Assembly: GCA_013425405.1 (NCBI GenBank)
Contig: JACCLF010000051.1
Span: 1-43,324, forward strand
Source: Microcaldota archaeon
GTDB lineage: Archaea; Micrarchaeota; Micrarchaeia; Burarchaeales; Fermentimicrarchaeaceae
DNA length: 43,324 nucleotides
Direction of reading: 5' to 3'
Part shown: one piece after another, positions 35,574-42,963 of the stretch
How the letters are laid out: each line of letters starts with the position of its first letter
Numbering within the stretch: the stretch's first letter is position 1
The notes under the pieces: generated by a model
The model's database searches: none
Told to the model about the DNA's origin: nothing
What the model saw: the letters and a program-made list of their open reading frames with translations, nothing else
Position numbers and translations under genes: made by a program

Positions 35574-35733
35574 AAATAGTTTAAACTGTATCTATTTATT
35601 AAGATTATGGAAGTCAGCTTACCCTCTTATCTTCATCTGGCTTTCGCCATCAGTAATACCTCGTATCATCACTTAGATGTTTATGCATTTATTATTTAAT
35701 ATACCCGCGCACACGGAAGTATAAAAATGGGTA

Positions 35734-35806
35734 TAGCCCCGGTCGGATTCGAACCGACGTGGGTGGGTCCAAAGCCCACCATCCTTGGCCACTAGATGAC
35801 GGGGCT
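35734..35806 (-). tRNA. tRNA-Gln(UUG)
   Basis: Acceptor AGCCCCG/CGGGGCT, discriminator A. Anticodon arm GTGGG-CTTTGGA-CCCAC with anticodon TTG; T arm GTCGG-TTCGAAT-CCGAC. It is 73 nt without an intron and is the only uninterrupted tRNA in the window. A TATA-like ATTAAATTAAAAATTC lies about 25 bases upstream, overlapping the end of proS. Confidence 0.95.
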
Positions 35807-35831
35807 GCGTTTAAGAATTTGAATTTTTAAT

Positions 35832-37268
35832 TTAATATGCTTTACCCACGTACACAACCTGCTCTGCCTCCTTGCCGCATCTTATGCACTTTCCTTTCGG
35901 CTTCTCCTCCTTTCCAAGCGGAGTTCCTCTTATATCCCCACCAACTGTTTCGGACTTGATGAAATCCGCGCACTCGACAGAGCCGCACCACTCAACCTTA
36001 ACCAGCCCGCCATTCTCGTTTAAGATTTTCTTGAGTTGATTCATATCACTGGCTTCAAGAATGTGCTCCCTGAAGAATTTCTCAGCTCTTTTGACGAGGT
36101 TGCTCTGTATGTCCTCAGACATCTTGAGGACTTTTTCAACAAGCTCGCTCTCCTTGACGGTTATCTTCTCTCCAGTGTCCCTTCCCACTAGGATGAGCTG
36201 CTTTTTCTCAATGTCCTTGGGTCCTATCTCAATTCTTATGGGAACTCCCTTGAGCTCCCAGTAATTATACTTCCAGCCTGGAGTGTGCTCGGGCCTGTCG
36301 TCAACCTTCGCGCTTATGCACTTGCTTTCAAGAAGCTTCTTTACGGAGTTGGCCTTCTCAGTAATCTTCTCATCTGAGCCTTTGAAGTATATTGGGACTA
36401 TTACAACTAATAGGGGCGCAACGGAGGGAGGCATCACCAACCCTTTGTCATCACCATGGATTGCCACCAATGCGCCAAAAATCCTCCACACGGCAGGTCC
36501 GTAGCAGGTCTGCCAGCCGTACTGCGCCTTGCCATCCTTGTCCACAAACTTTATATTGAACGCCTTTGAGAAGTTCTGCCCCAGGAAATGGGTTGAAGGC
36601 AGCTGTATCACCTTCCCGTCCGGCATTATGCTGTCAGCTGCGTAGGTGCTCACGGCTCCTTTGAATTTGTCGTGCTCAGGCCTCTTGAAAAAGATGAATG
36701 GGATTGCGGTTTCTTTGAGAAGCTTCCCAGTTGTGTCCATGTCCTCCTCAACCTGCTTCAGGGCCTCCTTCTCCGTCTCGAAAACATCGTGCGCCTCTGT
36801 CCAGTAGAACTCCCTGCCCCTTATGAAAGGCCTTGTTGACTTTCCTTCAAACCTCCACACCTGGCAGCTCTGGTATATTTTGTAGGGCAGGTCCCTCCAA
36901 GTCCTTATCCACATGGAGAACATGGAGTACATTGCAGTTTCTGAAGTTGGCCTCAGGGCGAGCCTCTCTGAGAACTTTTCATTGCTGCTCCCGCCCTCTG
37001 TCACCCAGAAGACATCTGCTGAGAAGCCCTCCGCGTGCTCTGCCTCCTTCTTGAAGTACGACTCAGGGACAAGGGCTGGAAACCACGCCGGCTCATGCCC
37101 CTTCCTCTCAAGCTCATCCTCAAGTATGGAGTACATTCTCTTCATGGTTCTGACAGACCACGGCATATGGACCAGAAAGCCCTTGACATTGTACCGTATG
37201 TCCGCTAGCTCTGCCTCCTGGATGACCTCAGTATACCACTCGGAGAAGTTGCTTTTCGGGTTTTTCAT
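35832..37268 (-). CDS. proS: Prolyl-tRNA synthetase, archaeal/eukaryotic type
   Basis: Class II synthetase that charges tRNA-Pro; 478 residues. Motif 2 region CQVWRFEGKSTRPFIRGREFYWTEAHD and motif 3-like GLVMPPSVAPL are present, as is the substrate loop LRPTSETAMYSMFSMW. The anticodon-binding domain follows, and the C-terminal zinc-binding domain carries C428-x4-C433...C461-x2-C464, ending in the invariant-type Tyr. It lies about 2.1 kb from the intron-bearing tRNA-Pro gene. A TATA-like TATTTATATCC at about 37288 predicts a very short leader. Confidence 0.96.
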   Translation of the reverse strand: MKNPKSNFSEWYTEVIQEAELADIRYNVKGFLVHMPWSVRTMKRMYSILEDELERKGHEPAWFPALVPESYFKKEAEHAEGFSADVFWVTEGGSSNEKFSERLALRPTSETAMYSMFSMWIRTWRDLPYKIYQSCQVWRFEGKSTRPFIRGREFYWTEAHDVFETEKEALKQVEEDMDTTGKLLKETAIPFIFFKRPEHDKFKGAVSTYAADSIMPDGKVIQLPSTHFLGQNFSKAFNIKFVDKDGKAQYGWQTCYGPAVWRIFGALVAIHGDDKGLVMPPSVAPLLVVIVPIYFKGSDEKITEKANSVKKLLESKCISAKVDDRPEHTPGWKYNYWELKGVPIRIEIGPKDIEKKQLILVGRDTGEKITVKESELVEKVLKMSEDIQSNLVKRAEKFFREHILEASDMNQLKKILNENGGLVKVEWCGSVECADFIKSETVGGDIRGTPLGKEEKPKGKCIRCGKEAEQVVYVGKAY

Positions 37269-37284
37269 AAAACCACTTTTTACT

Positions 37285-37335
37285 GCTGAGGATATAAATA
37301 CCTATATAATCAGAAAGGATTTTATATAGTAAATA
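37285..37335. promoter_or_regulatory. Divergent promoters of proS and the ferredoxin-thioredoxin gene
   Basis: The 91-base gap holds two A/T-rich boxes: minus-strand GTATTTATATCC (about 37288-37299) facing proS, and plus-strand GATTTTATATAGTAAAT (about 37318-37334) facing the gene at 37360. Each is about 25-30 bases from its gene's start, so both transcripts should have short leaders or none. Confidence 0.5.
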
Positions 37336-37359
37336 GAAAAAAGTATAGGAGCTGTTGGT

Positions 37360-37962
37360 ATGCCAGTGTTCATAGACCCGCGGATATGCGACAAACAGAT
37401 GATATGCGACCTGATGAAAGTGTGCCCCATGAGTGCTATCTACCAGGATGAGAAGGAGGGGAATGTTGAGATTGACAGCACAAAATGCAACGAGTGCCTG
37501 CTCTGCGTGAAAGCGTGCCCCTACCTTGCGGTGAAACTTGCAAAGGATACGGATGAGCTTGGCGAGTTAAGGGTGAAGGCTGGAAGGATAAAGTTCAACA
37601 GGGATGCACACCTCAGTAGAATCTATGGAGCCAAGCCCAGCAGGATTGGGAAGGCTGAGCTTAACGATTCTAATTTCCAGAAGAAGGTTAGTTCAAAGAC
37701 GCCAACTCTGGTGAGCTTCTGGGGTGCTCACAGTGAGGTCATAGCCCCCTCATTGAAGTGGATTGGCAGGAAGTACAGAGGAAAGTTGAAGGTTGCCCAC
37801 ATAAAAGTTGCAGAGAACCCTGAGAGTCGCAAGAAGTATGCGATAACCACAACTCCAACACTGATTCTTTTTAGAAGCGGGAAGCAGATTGGAAGGCTTG
37901 AAGGGGTACGGCACAGGGAGACGCTGCGCGTGTGGGTTGAAATGAAGCTCAAGGCCCGTTAA
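37360..37962 (+). CDS. Ferredoxin-thioredoxin-like fusion protein lacking the CxxC
   Basis: Soluble 200-residue protein. The N-terminal 60 residues form a ferredoxin-type domain: C43-x2-C46-x2-C49-x3-C53-P for one 4Fe-4S cluster with C22-P as likely partner, and an odd first set C10-x5-C16-x5-C22-P. That set resembles the 7Fe/zinc-ferredoxin pattern with spacing changed. Residues about 110-200 read as a thioredoxin fold: LVSFWGAHSEV, ...KVAHIKVAENPESRKKYAITTTPTLILFRSGKQIGRLEGV with the cis-Pro at TTPT. The usual WCGPC is WGAHS, so no redox dithiol remains. A redox function through the clusters alone is inferred. AGGAGCTGTTGGT precedes the ATG. Confidence 0.85.
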   Translation: MPVFIDPRICDKQMICDLMKVCPMSAIYQDEKEGNVEIDSTKCNECLLCVKACPYLAVKLAKDTDELGELRVKAGRIKFNRDAHLSRIYGAKPSRIGKAELNDSNFQKKVSSKTPTLVSFWGAHSEVIAPSLKWIGRKYRGKLKVAHIKVAENPESRKKYAITTTPTLILFRSGKQIGRLEGVRHRETLRVWVEMKLKAR

Positions 37963-37982
37963 ACAGTCCGGCCTGACAGTTG

Positions 37983-40922
37983 CTATGCAATTTTTGTTAA
38001 TGTTATGTCTACTCCCTGCTTCTTGAGATTCATCATGTTTCCGCTGAGCTGGTAACGGTACTGGGAGGTTGCTCCGGCATAGCTCAATGAGAGTATATCG
38101 CCCTGGACGGTGTACGTCCCGTAGTAGTAATTTGGACCGTCAAGCAGGGTGTAATAGCCACCTGCATCAAGCGTGAGGAGAGTCTGTGTGTAGGAATTGT
38201 ACCACTGTCCCACAAGCTGGTTGGGCGGAGCCGGGGGTTGGACTGGCTGCTGCTGGGGCTGGCTTGGTGCTGTTCCGGGTGCAACTGCAGGAGCAGGCTC
38301 ATTTGATGCTTCTGGAATCTTCTCGCCAGGCCTGTTGAGAACTATTGCATTGTTTGAGCTGTCGTATAGAACGAGCTTGTGAATTCCCCTCAAGTAGTAG
38401 AATGTTGTTGAATAATCAGGCGAAGGGGAGACTGCAGCGAGAGTCAGATAGGTCTTGTTTACCGAATATCTCCCGCTTATTGCATGGGCGCCAATGTTCC
38501 ATGTGAAAGTTCCGTCATTATTGAAGGTGAATTTAATCTGGTTGGAAGCGCTCTCCCAACTACCCCTCATTCCCTCGCTGTCAACCTGCCTTGCATCCAA
38601 ATCCTGTCCGTTGTCACCGGTGTTTGCATAGAGGTCTTTGTAAACTGAAGTTGAAGGAGGAGTGCTCCCAGAGGTTACACAGTATATTGGGTCTGTTCCT
38701 GCAAGCTCGAATAACCACATTGCATCATCACTCACTCTTGAAGCTATGAAATGCAGAGTTTCAAACCTGTCTTTCATGTAAATGCTCATGTGCGGTATCG
38801 CCTTACGGGAATAGGTAAGTTGGCAGCTAGAAACACCCAACCCGTCGCTCATTATGCATTTACCTCCGGAGAAGTTGAAATCCGCCCTATATTGCACGGT
38901 GATTCCCTGCTCTATCTGGCCGCATTGCCAGTCCTTGCTCAAATCATCTTGCGTGAGAGGCGTCAGAGTTGGCTGCTGTCCAACTTTCAGCGTTCCGACA
39001 ACATAGCTGTTCTGGTTTACCAAGTCTGTGAGCATGTCTGCAACCATGTACGTTCCAGGCTCAAGCAGGTGCCACTCCAGCTCAAACCCGGTGCCTGTCT
39101 TGTAGGTAAGCGGCTGGCGGGACTCCTTCGCAAGTCCTGACTGGGTGAGTTTGTAGACATATGGAGTGAAAGTATCTCCATCCTGCAGGTAAGGCAGATA
39201 ACCAATCACCTGATGCCCATCAGGCCCCTGCACGGTTATCTGGACATTTGCGATGCTTCCATTTGACTCGTAGAAATACAGCTGCGCGTCGGCATTTTCA
39301 TTTCCTCTTTGGTAGATACCTCCCACAACAAAAAAGTCTTCCGCAGGCCATCTCTTGTCAACAGTTACCATTTCGCTGGTGGTTCCATCGCTAAGGAACA
39401 TCTCAACCGTTGAGCTTCTCCCAATTCCCTTGCTCAACCCATCCGAGATTCCATAAACCGTTTTTCCATTTGCTAGAGTAGTCATCGCCCTCTGGCTTAT
39501 GATGCGCGCAAGCTTCCACTCTCCATTTTCATAGTAGAACTGGAGCCACTGGTTCTTCACAATGTTGGAGCCGAACATTCTGTAGGAGAATTTTATTGGT
39601 CTTACAAGAGAAGCAGTTGGGGAAACTTCAAAATCCGATATGACGGGCTTTGTTGAGCTTAGGTTCTCCTTGGAGTAATACTCCGCTAGAAAATCTCTCC
39701 ATGGCTGCTGGTTGTAGGCGGTTGTCTGCGGGTAGCTGTCTGCGTTTATCTTCGCGTATATCCATCTAGAAGGCTGGAAATAGTAGGAAACACCATAGGA
39801 CCTTGAGTGCTTTTGGTGGCTGTATTCTGCAACGAGGGTATTGTTTATGGCACTCTGCAGCACAGCTGCTTTCTCTCCAAGGCTGGCATCATTGAATGAA
39901 TAGGCAATTCCGTTCGATGCAAAATCATAGAGGTCGCCAAAGGAGAATATCATCTCTTCATCACTGCCCAGGGGGTAATGGTCTGCATACTGGTGCATCT
40001 CCGCAACATCTTTCCACCCTCCATTTTTCACATGGGCGGTAAGTGCCTGCGCAAAAGAATCAAAAGCCTGCTTGAGCTGCGGGAATTTTGAAAGGTCATA
40101 GGCGCTCATTGTTGTGGCATATTCCTTGTCCTTGTAGAATTCCCTGAATTTCTCAACTTCCATGGCTGCAAGCTGGCGCGGACTCATTCCAGGGTTTGCA
40201 GTAAGACTTCCAATCACCGTTGTATAATCATAGCTGTAGCCTGGGACGCTCTCCTCGGATGCAACCATGTAATCCGCATAGGGATGGGTATCAAGCATCA
40301 CATCGTACTGGCCCATGAGGCACATGTCAAAAACAACCACGTCTATCTTTCTCCCGAGCTTCTGGTTTATTCTCGTGAACGCCTGGCGCATCTTTCCAAG
40401 GCTCATGCTCGTGTTATGGACGTCGTCCTGCAGCATTCCCGTCCACCCGCCCCCGTGGTTCCATACAACTAGCACATATTTCTTTGCGGGGTATTTGTCA
40501 ACCGCCCAGGAAACAAAATTGTAAAGCGAATCAGGGCTAGCCATGTCGGTTTTTCCAAGGTCCTCCAGAATTGGTGAGGTCGAATTCTGCCCGTTGCCGC
40601 TTCCTACAAGAAACCTCCTCGCACCGGTCCAGCCGCCCTCACCTGCGTAGAAACCCCCGCGGGACATCTGGACTACAATGTTAACCTTGCCTGTGGAGCC
40701 TCCTCCTCTCTCCATCTCAAGAAAATCCGAAACTGCATCCTGCTCTATGTTGTTGCTCCCGTCCATATAAACCATATAAGTCCATTCGGACTGGGTTGAG
40801 AATATGTTTCCAATTCCGCCAGTCTCGTTTGAGGAAACCAGTTTCATGAGGTCGTTATAGCTCAATCCACAGCATCCGCTGAGAAATAACAGCAATAGCA
40901 ACACCGGAATAATGTATTTCAT
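37983..40922 (-). CDS. Clostripain-family (C11) cysteine peptidase lipoprotein
   Basis: Large surface-anchored peptidase, 979 residues. The signal peptide ends with a lipobox LFLSGCC (lipidation Cys at about 17). The C11 domain begins WTYMVYMDGSNNIE. The catalytic His lies in VVWNHGGGWTG (His156) and the catalytic Cys in VVFDMCLMGQYD (Cys201). The middle is beta-rich. The C-terminus has two similar beta modules (about 785-868 and 903-979), each G-x-W-x-S...DG-x-F/Y...G-x-Y...L-x-L, separated by a Pro/Gln-rich linker. ATG 40922 with AAGGAGGTGAAGTG is preferred over the GTG at 40925. It follows the secreted protein gene by 4 bases. Confidence 0.88.
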   Translation of the reverse strand: MKYIIPVLLLLLFLSGCCGLSYNDLMKLVSSNETGGIGNIFSTQSEWTYMVYMDGSNNIEQDAVSDFLEMERGGGSTGKVNIVVQMSRGGFYAGEGGWTGARRFLVGSGNGQNSTSPILEDLGKTDMASPDSLYNFVSWAVDKYPAKKYVLVVWNHGGGWTGMLQDDVHNTSMSLGKMRQAFTRINQKLGRKIDVVVFDMCLMGQYDVMLDTHPYADYMVASEESVPGYSYDYTTVIGSLTANPGMSPRQLAAMEVEKFREFYKDKEYATTMSAYDLSKFPQLKQAFDSFAQALTAHVKNGGWKDVAEMHQYADHYPLGSDEEMIFSFGDLYDFASNGIAYSFNDASLGEKAAVLQSAINNTLVAEYSHQKHSRSYGVSYYFQPSRWIYAKINADSYPQTTAYNQQPWRDFLAEYYSKENLSSTKPVISDFEVSPTASLVRPIKFSYRMFGSNIVKNQWLQFYYENGEWKLARIISQRAMTTLANGKTVYGISDGLSKGIGRSSTVEMFLSDGTTSEMVTVDKRWPAEDFFVVGGIYQRGNENADAQLYFYESNGSIANVQITVQGPDGHQVIGYLPYLQDGDTFTPYVYKLTQSGLAKESRQPLTYKTGTGFELEWHLLEPGTYMVADMLTDLVNQNSYVVGTLKVGQQPTLTPLTQDDLSKDWQCGQIEQGITVQYRADFNFSGGKCIMSDGLGVSSCQLTYSRKAIPHMSIYMKDRFETLHFIASRVSDDAMWLFELAGTDPIYCVTSGSTPPSTSVYKDLYANTGDNGQDLDARQVDSEGMRGSWESASNQIKFTFNNDGTFTWNIGAHAISGRYSVNKTYLTLAAVSPSPDYSTTFYYLRGIHKLVLYDSSNNAIVLNRPGEKIPEASNEPAPAVAPGTAPSQPQQQPVQPPAPPNQLVGQWYNSYTQTLLTLDAGGYYTLLDGPNYYYGTYTVQGDILSLSYAGATSQYRYQLSGNMMNLKKQGVDITLTKIA

Positions 40923-40926
40923 CACT

Positions 40927-41664
40927 TCACCTCCTTATGAACGCCAGAGTAGCTCCAGTCAGTATGAAGAACAAGCTTCCGCATAAATTATTTGGATTAA
41001 GTGAAGCAGTTCCATTAGTTCCGCCCGTGTTATCCTGCCCGCTTATATCTGAATTCACGGGGGGAGTTATTGAAACTCCAGGAGTTTGGTATGTTGACAA
41101 ATCCACGCTTGTTGACTTTATATCAATATAAGTTTCCTGGCTGGGGTAAACCTCTGCCTGATGGAGCAGCAGACCTGTCTTCTCGTCATAAACCAGCCTG
41201 AATTCAGCCTTATCCTTCATCTCCAGCATGACCGCATCCCACGTCTTGCCATTAATTCGGTCTTGGTATGGACCTTTGGTGACTGTGAAAGGTATGTTGC
41301 CAACGCCTTTGATGAAAACATTTACCTTATCCCCAGTTTTCATGCTTTGAAGTACCTTATCATCATACCAGAACGCCCCCAAAGCATCATTCGGGCCGTA
41401 GCTTGATGTGTTCGTTATAGTGTAACCTGAGGTGGGCTCCCGGAATATGGAGGTGACGGCAATGTTGCCATTATTGTAACTATCAACTCTTTCCGTGATA
41501 TCCATCGTCGCTCCGGAATTATACTCCTCTCCCTTTTTGAATGCTCCTATGCCTTGGTAGTAGGCTGTGACTCCCGCTCGGACCCACCCTGGATGAGCAG
41601 TTGTCTCATGAAGAAGTAGAATCAGGACAAAACACAACCCAACAATTTTGTTTTTGATTTTCAT
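40927..41664 (-). CDS. Secreted, probably membrane-anchored protein paired with the C11 peptidase
   Basis: A 245-residue protein with an N-terminal signal peptide (KIVGLCFVLILLLHETTAHP) and a short hydrophobic C-terminal segment ending in basic residues (CGSLFFILTGATLAFIRR), suggesting a type of cell-surface anchor. The body is beta-rich and Thr/Ser/Asn-rich, with no motif I recognise. It is the first gene of a two-gene operon with the peptidase; a substrate, activator or inhibitor role is possible but not shown. A TATA-like ATATTTAAAT about 20-25 bases upstream implies a leaderless mRNA. No Shine-Dalgarno sequence is visible. Confidence 0.78.
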   Translation of the reverse strand: MKIKNKIVGLCFVLILLLHETTAHPGWVRAGVTAYYQGIGAFKKGEEYNSGATMDITERVDSYNNGNIAVTSIFREPTSGYTITNTSSYGPNDALGAFWYDDKVLQSMKTGDKVNVFIKGVGNIPFTVTKGPYQDRINGKTWDAVMLEMKDKAEFRLVYDEKTGLLLHQAEVYPSQETYIDIKSTSVDLSTYQTPGVSITPPVNSDISGQDNTGGTNGTASLNPNNLCGSLFFILTGATLAFIRR

Positions 41665-41983
41665 GGGTTAATATTAGGCTCATTTAAATATTAGCATGCT
41701 TCTTTCCCGTTTAAATTTTTAGTCTGAAAATATAATTGTATGGGGCCAGAGCCGATTGAATTTCAAGTTTTTCAAGTAGGCCCATAGGATTCTATTGAAT
41801 TAATAATTAAGAAACTAATTAATTTGGTTTGGAGTTGCTTCTGCTGAACAGCATCCGAAGTCCTTTGGCTTGAGAATCATTCGATATAAAATAGTACTCA
41901 CTAATCTTCTGTTCTGTTTATGAAACATCTGTTCCAAATTTGAGACAGAAAGTTATATAAAACCTAGTGAGTATGTTCTGTTT
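41665..41983. promoter_or_regulatory. 319-base intergenic region with divergent promoters
   Basis: The left end holds the minus-strand TATA-like box (about 41681-41690) of the secreted-protein gene. The right end holds AAAGTTATATAAAACC (41950-41965), a good plus-strand TATA box about 27 bases before the ATG at 41984, so the antitoxin-like gene should be leaderless. Also present are a 28-bp direct repeat and an inverted pair ACTCACTA (about 41896) / TAGTGAGT (about 41965) flanking it. The middle, A/T-rich stretch shows no further structure. Confidence 0.6.
41910..41937 (+). repeat. 28-bp direct repeat, upstream copy
   Basis: Identical to 41974-42001 and 64 bases upstream of it. It contains the dyad TGTTT-ATG-AAACA. 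The reading frame MKHLFQ that it would encode stops two codons later, so it is a regulatory or duplicated fragment, not a gene start. Confidence 0.9.
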
Positions 41984-42001
41984 ATGAAACATCTGTTCCA
42001 A
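41974..42001 (+). repeat. 28-bp direct repeat, copy overlapping the start codon
   Basis: Second copy. Its dyad TGTTT-ATG-AAACA has the start codon of the HTH-nucleotidyltransferase gene as spacer, and its right half encodes the first six residues. A DNA-binding protein bound here would block both transcription start and initiation of translation. Confidence 0.9.
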
Positions 42002-42538
42002 GAATTGAATATAATGAGAGTGCTGACCTTCTTTCTCGAGAACCCTCGCTCCGAAACTCATCTACGTGAAATTGCTAGGAGACTAAAAATGAGCCCATCT
42101 ACTGTTTTGAGAAATATAAATTTGCTGGAGAAAGAAGGTTTAATTGCCAAAAGAAGAGAAAGAAACGCCACCTTCTTCAAACCTGTCATGAGCATTGAAT
42201 TCAAAGCTTTAAAGGTCGTGTATACCCTATCAAGATTGGAGGAGACGGGGATAGTTCAGCTCATCAGCAAAAAGTCGAGAGGCTTGAGCGGTATTCTACT
42301 CTATGGAAGCGCTGCTAAAGGCGAGGATGACTCAAAAAGCGATTATGATTTTCTAGTTATCGCGGCTGAATGCGATGCAAGTGCTCTTGAATTAAGCGAA
42401 AGGCTTGGGAGAGAGAGTAATTTGCAAGTTTATTCGATATCAGAATGGAAGAAAGTGAGCAAATATAACCGGGCATTTTACCTTGAAGTAATCTCCAACT
42501 CCATCTCACTAAAAGGAGAAAAAGCGGTGATCGATTGA
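41984..42538 (+). CDS. Winged-helix/nucleotidyltransferase (MNT) fusion, antitoxin-like
   Basis: A 184-residue protein. Residues about 8-62 form a winged helix-turn-helix (HLREIARRLKMSPSTVLRNINLLEKEGLI), followed by a minimal nucleotidyltransferase domain with GS-x10-DxD: G108-S109 then D120 and D122 in SDYDFLVIA. In HEPN/MNT modules this GSx10DxD class adenylylates and silences the partner HEPN RNase. The usual third carboxylate is not obvious (LQVYSIS). The stop overlaps the HEPN start (TTGA). The fused DNA-binding domain and repeated operator-like sequences suggest autoregulation. Confidence 0.86.
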   Translation: MKHLFQELNIMRVLTFFLENPRSETHLREIARRLKMSPSTVLRNINLLEKEGLIAKRRERNATFFKPVMSIEFKALKVVYTLSRLEETGIVQLISKKSRGLSGILLYGSAAKGEDDSKSDYDFLVIAAECDASALELSERLGRESNLQVYSISEWKKVSKYNRAFYLEVISNSISLKGEKAVID

Positions 42539-42963
42539 CCCTTGATGAGTGCTTTGGTGAGAGAAAGCTTCGCAGGGCAAGACCTGATGTTCTGAAGGCG
42601 GAGAAGTCGCTTGAGATGGCAGAGAAGAAACTCCGTGGGGCAGAGGAGCTTGCAAAAGCTGGATTTGATGATGTTGCCTTAATTACTGCATATGCTTCAA
42701 TGTTCCATTCTGGGAGGGCCCTACTTTTTAGGGATGGAATTGTAGAGAAGTCCCATTATTGCCTAGCCCTATATCTTAAAGAGAATTATGTTAAGACTGG
42801 AAAAATCGAGAGCGAAGTAATCACGATGATGGATGCTTTCAGAGAGGAGAGGCATGATGTTCTCTACTCCTTAGAGGGGATAAAAGTCAAAACCGGTGAG
42901 ACAAAAATGGCCATCGAAACTGCAAGAAAGCTTTTGGAAGTTGTCAGAAATCTTTTGAAATGA
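42535..42963 (+). CDS. HEPN-domain protein, toxin-like partner
   Basis: A 142-residue all-helical protein. The C-terminal motif is FREERHDVLYSL with R103, R106, H107 and Y111, a variant of the R-x(4-6)-H RNase motif of HEPN proteins (Pfam HEPN class). It starts at TTG 42535, overlapping the MNT stop by two bases, with GGTGAT upstream. Adjacent HEPN and MNT genes typically form toxin-antitoxin modules, but some archaeal pairs may have other roles. Activity is not shown here. Confidence 0.84.
   Translation: MTLDECFGERKLRRARPDVLKAEKSLEMAEKKLRGAEELAKAGFDDVALITAYASMFHSGRALLFRDGIVEKSHYCLALYLKENYVKTGKIESEVITMMDAFREERHDVLYSLEGIKVKTGETKMAIETARKLLEVVRNLLK

Noticed and set aside
41896-42001. CRISPR-like repeat array
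   Set aside because: Only two copies of a 28-bp repeat, one inside a coding start, with no third unit and no cas genes nearby.
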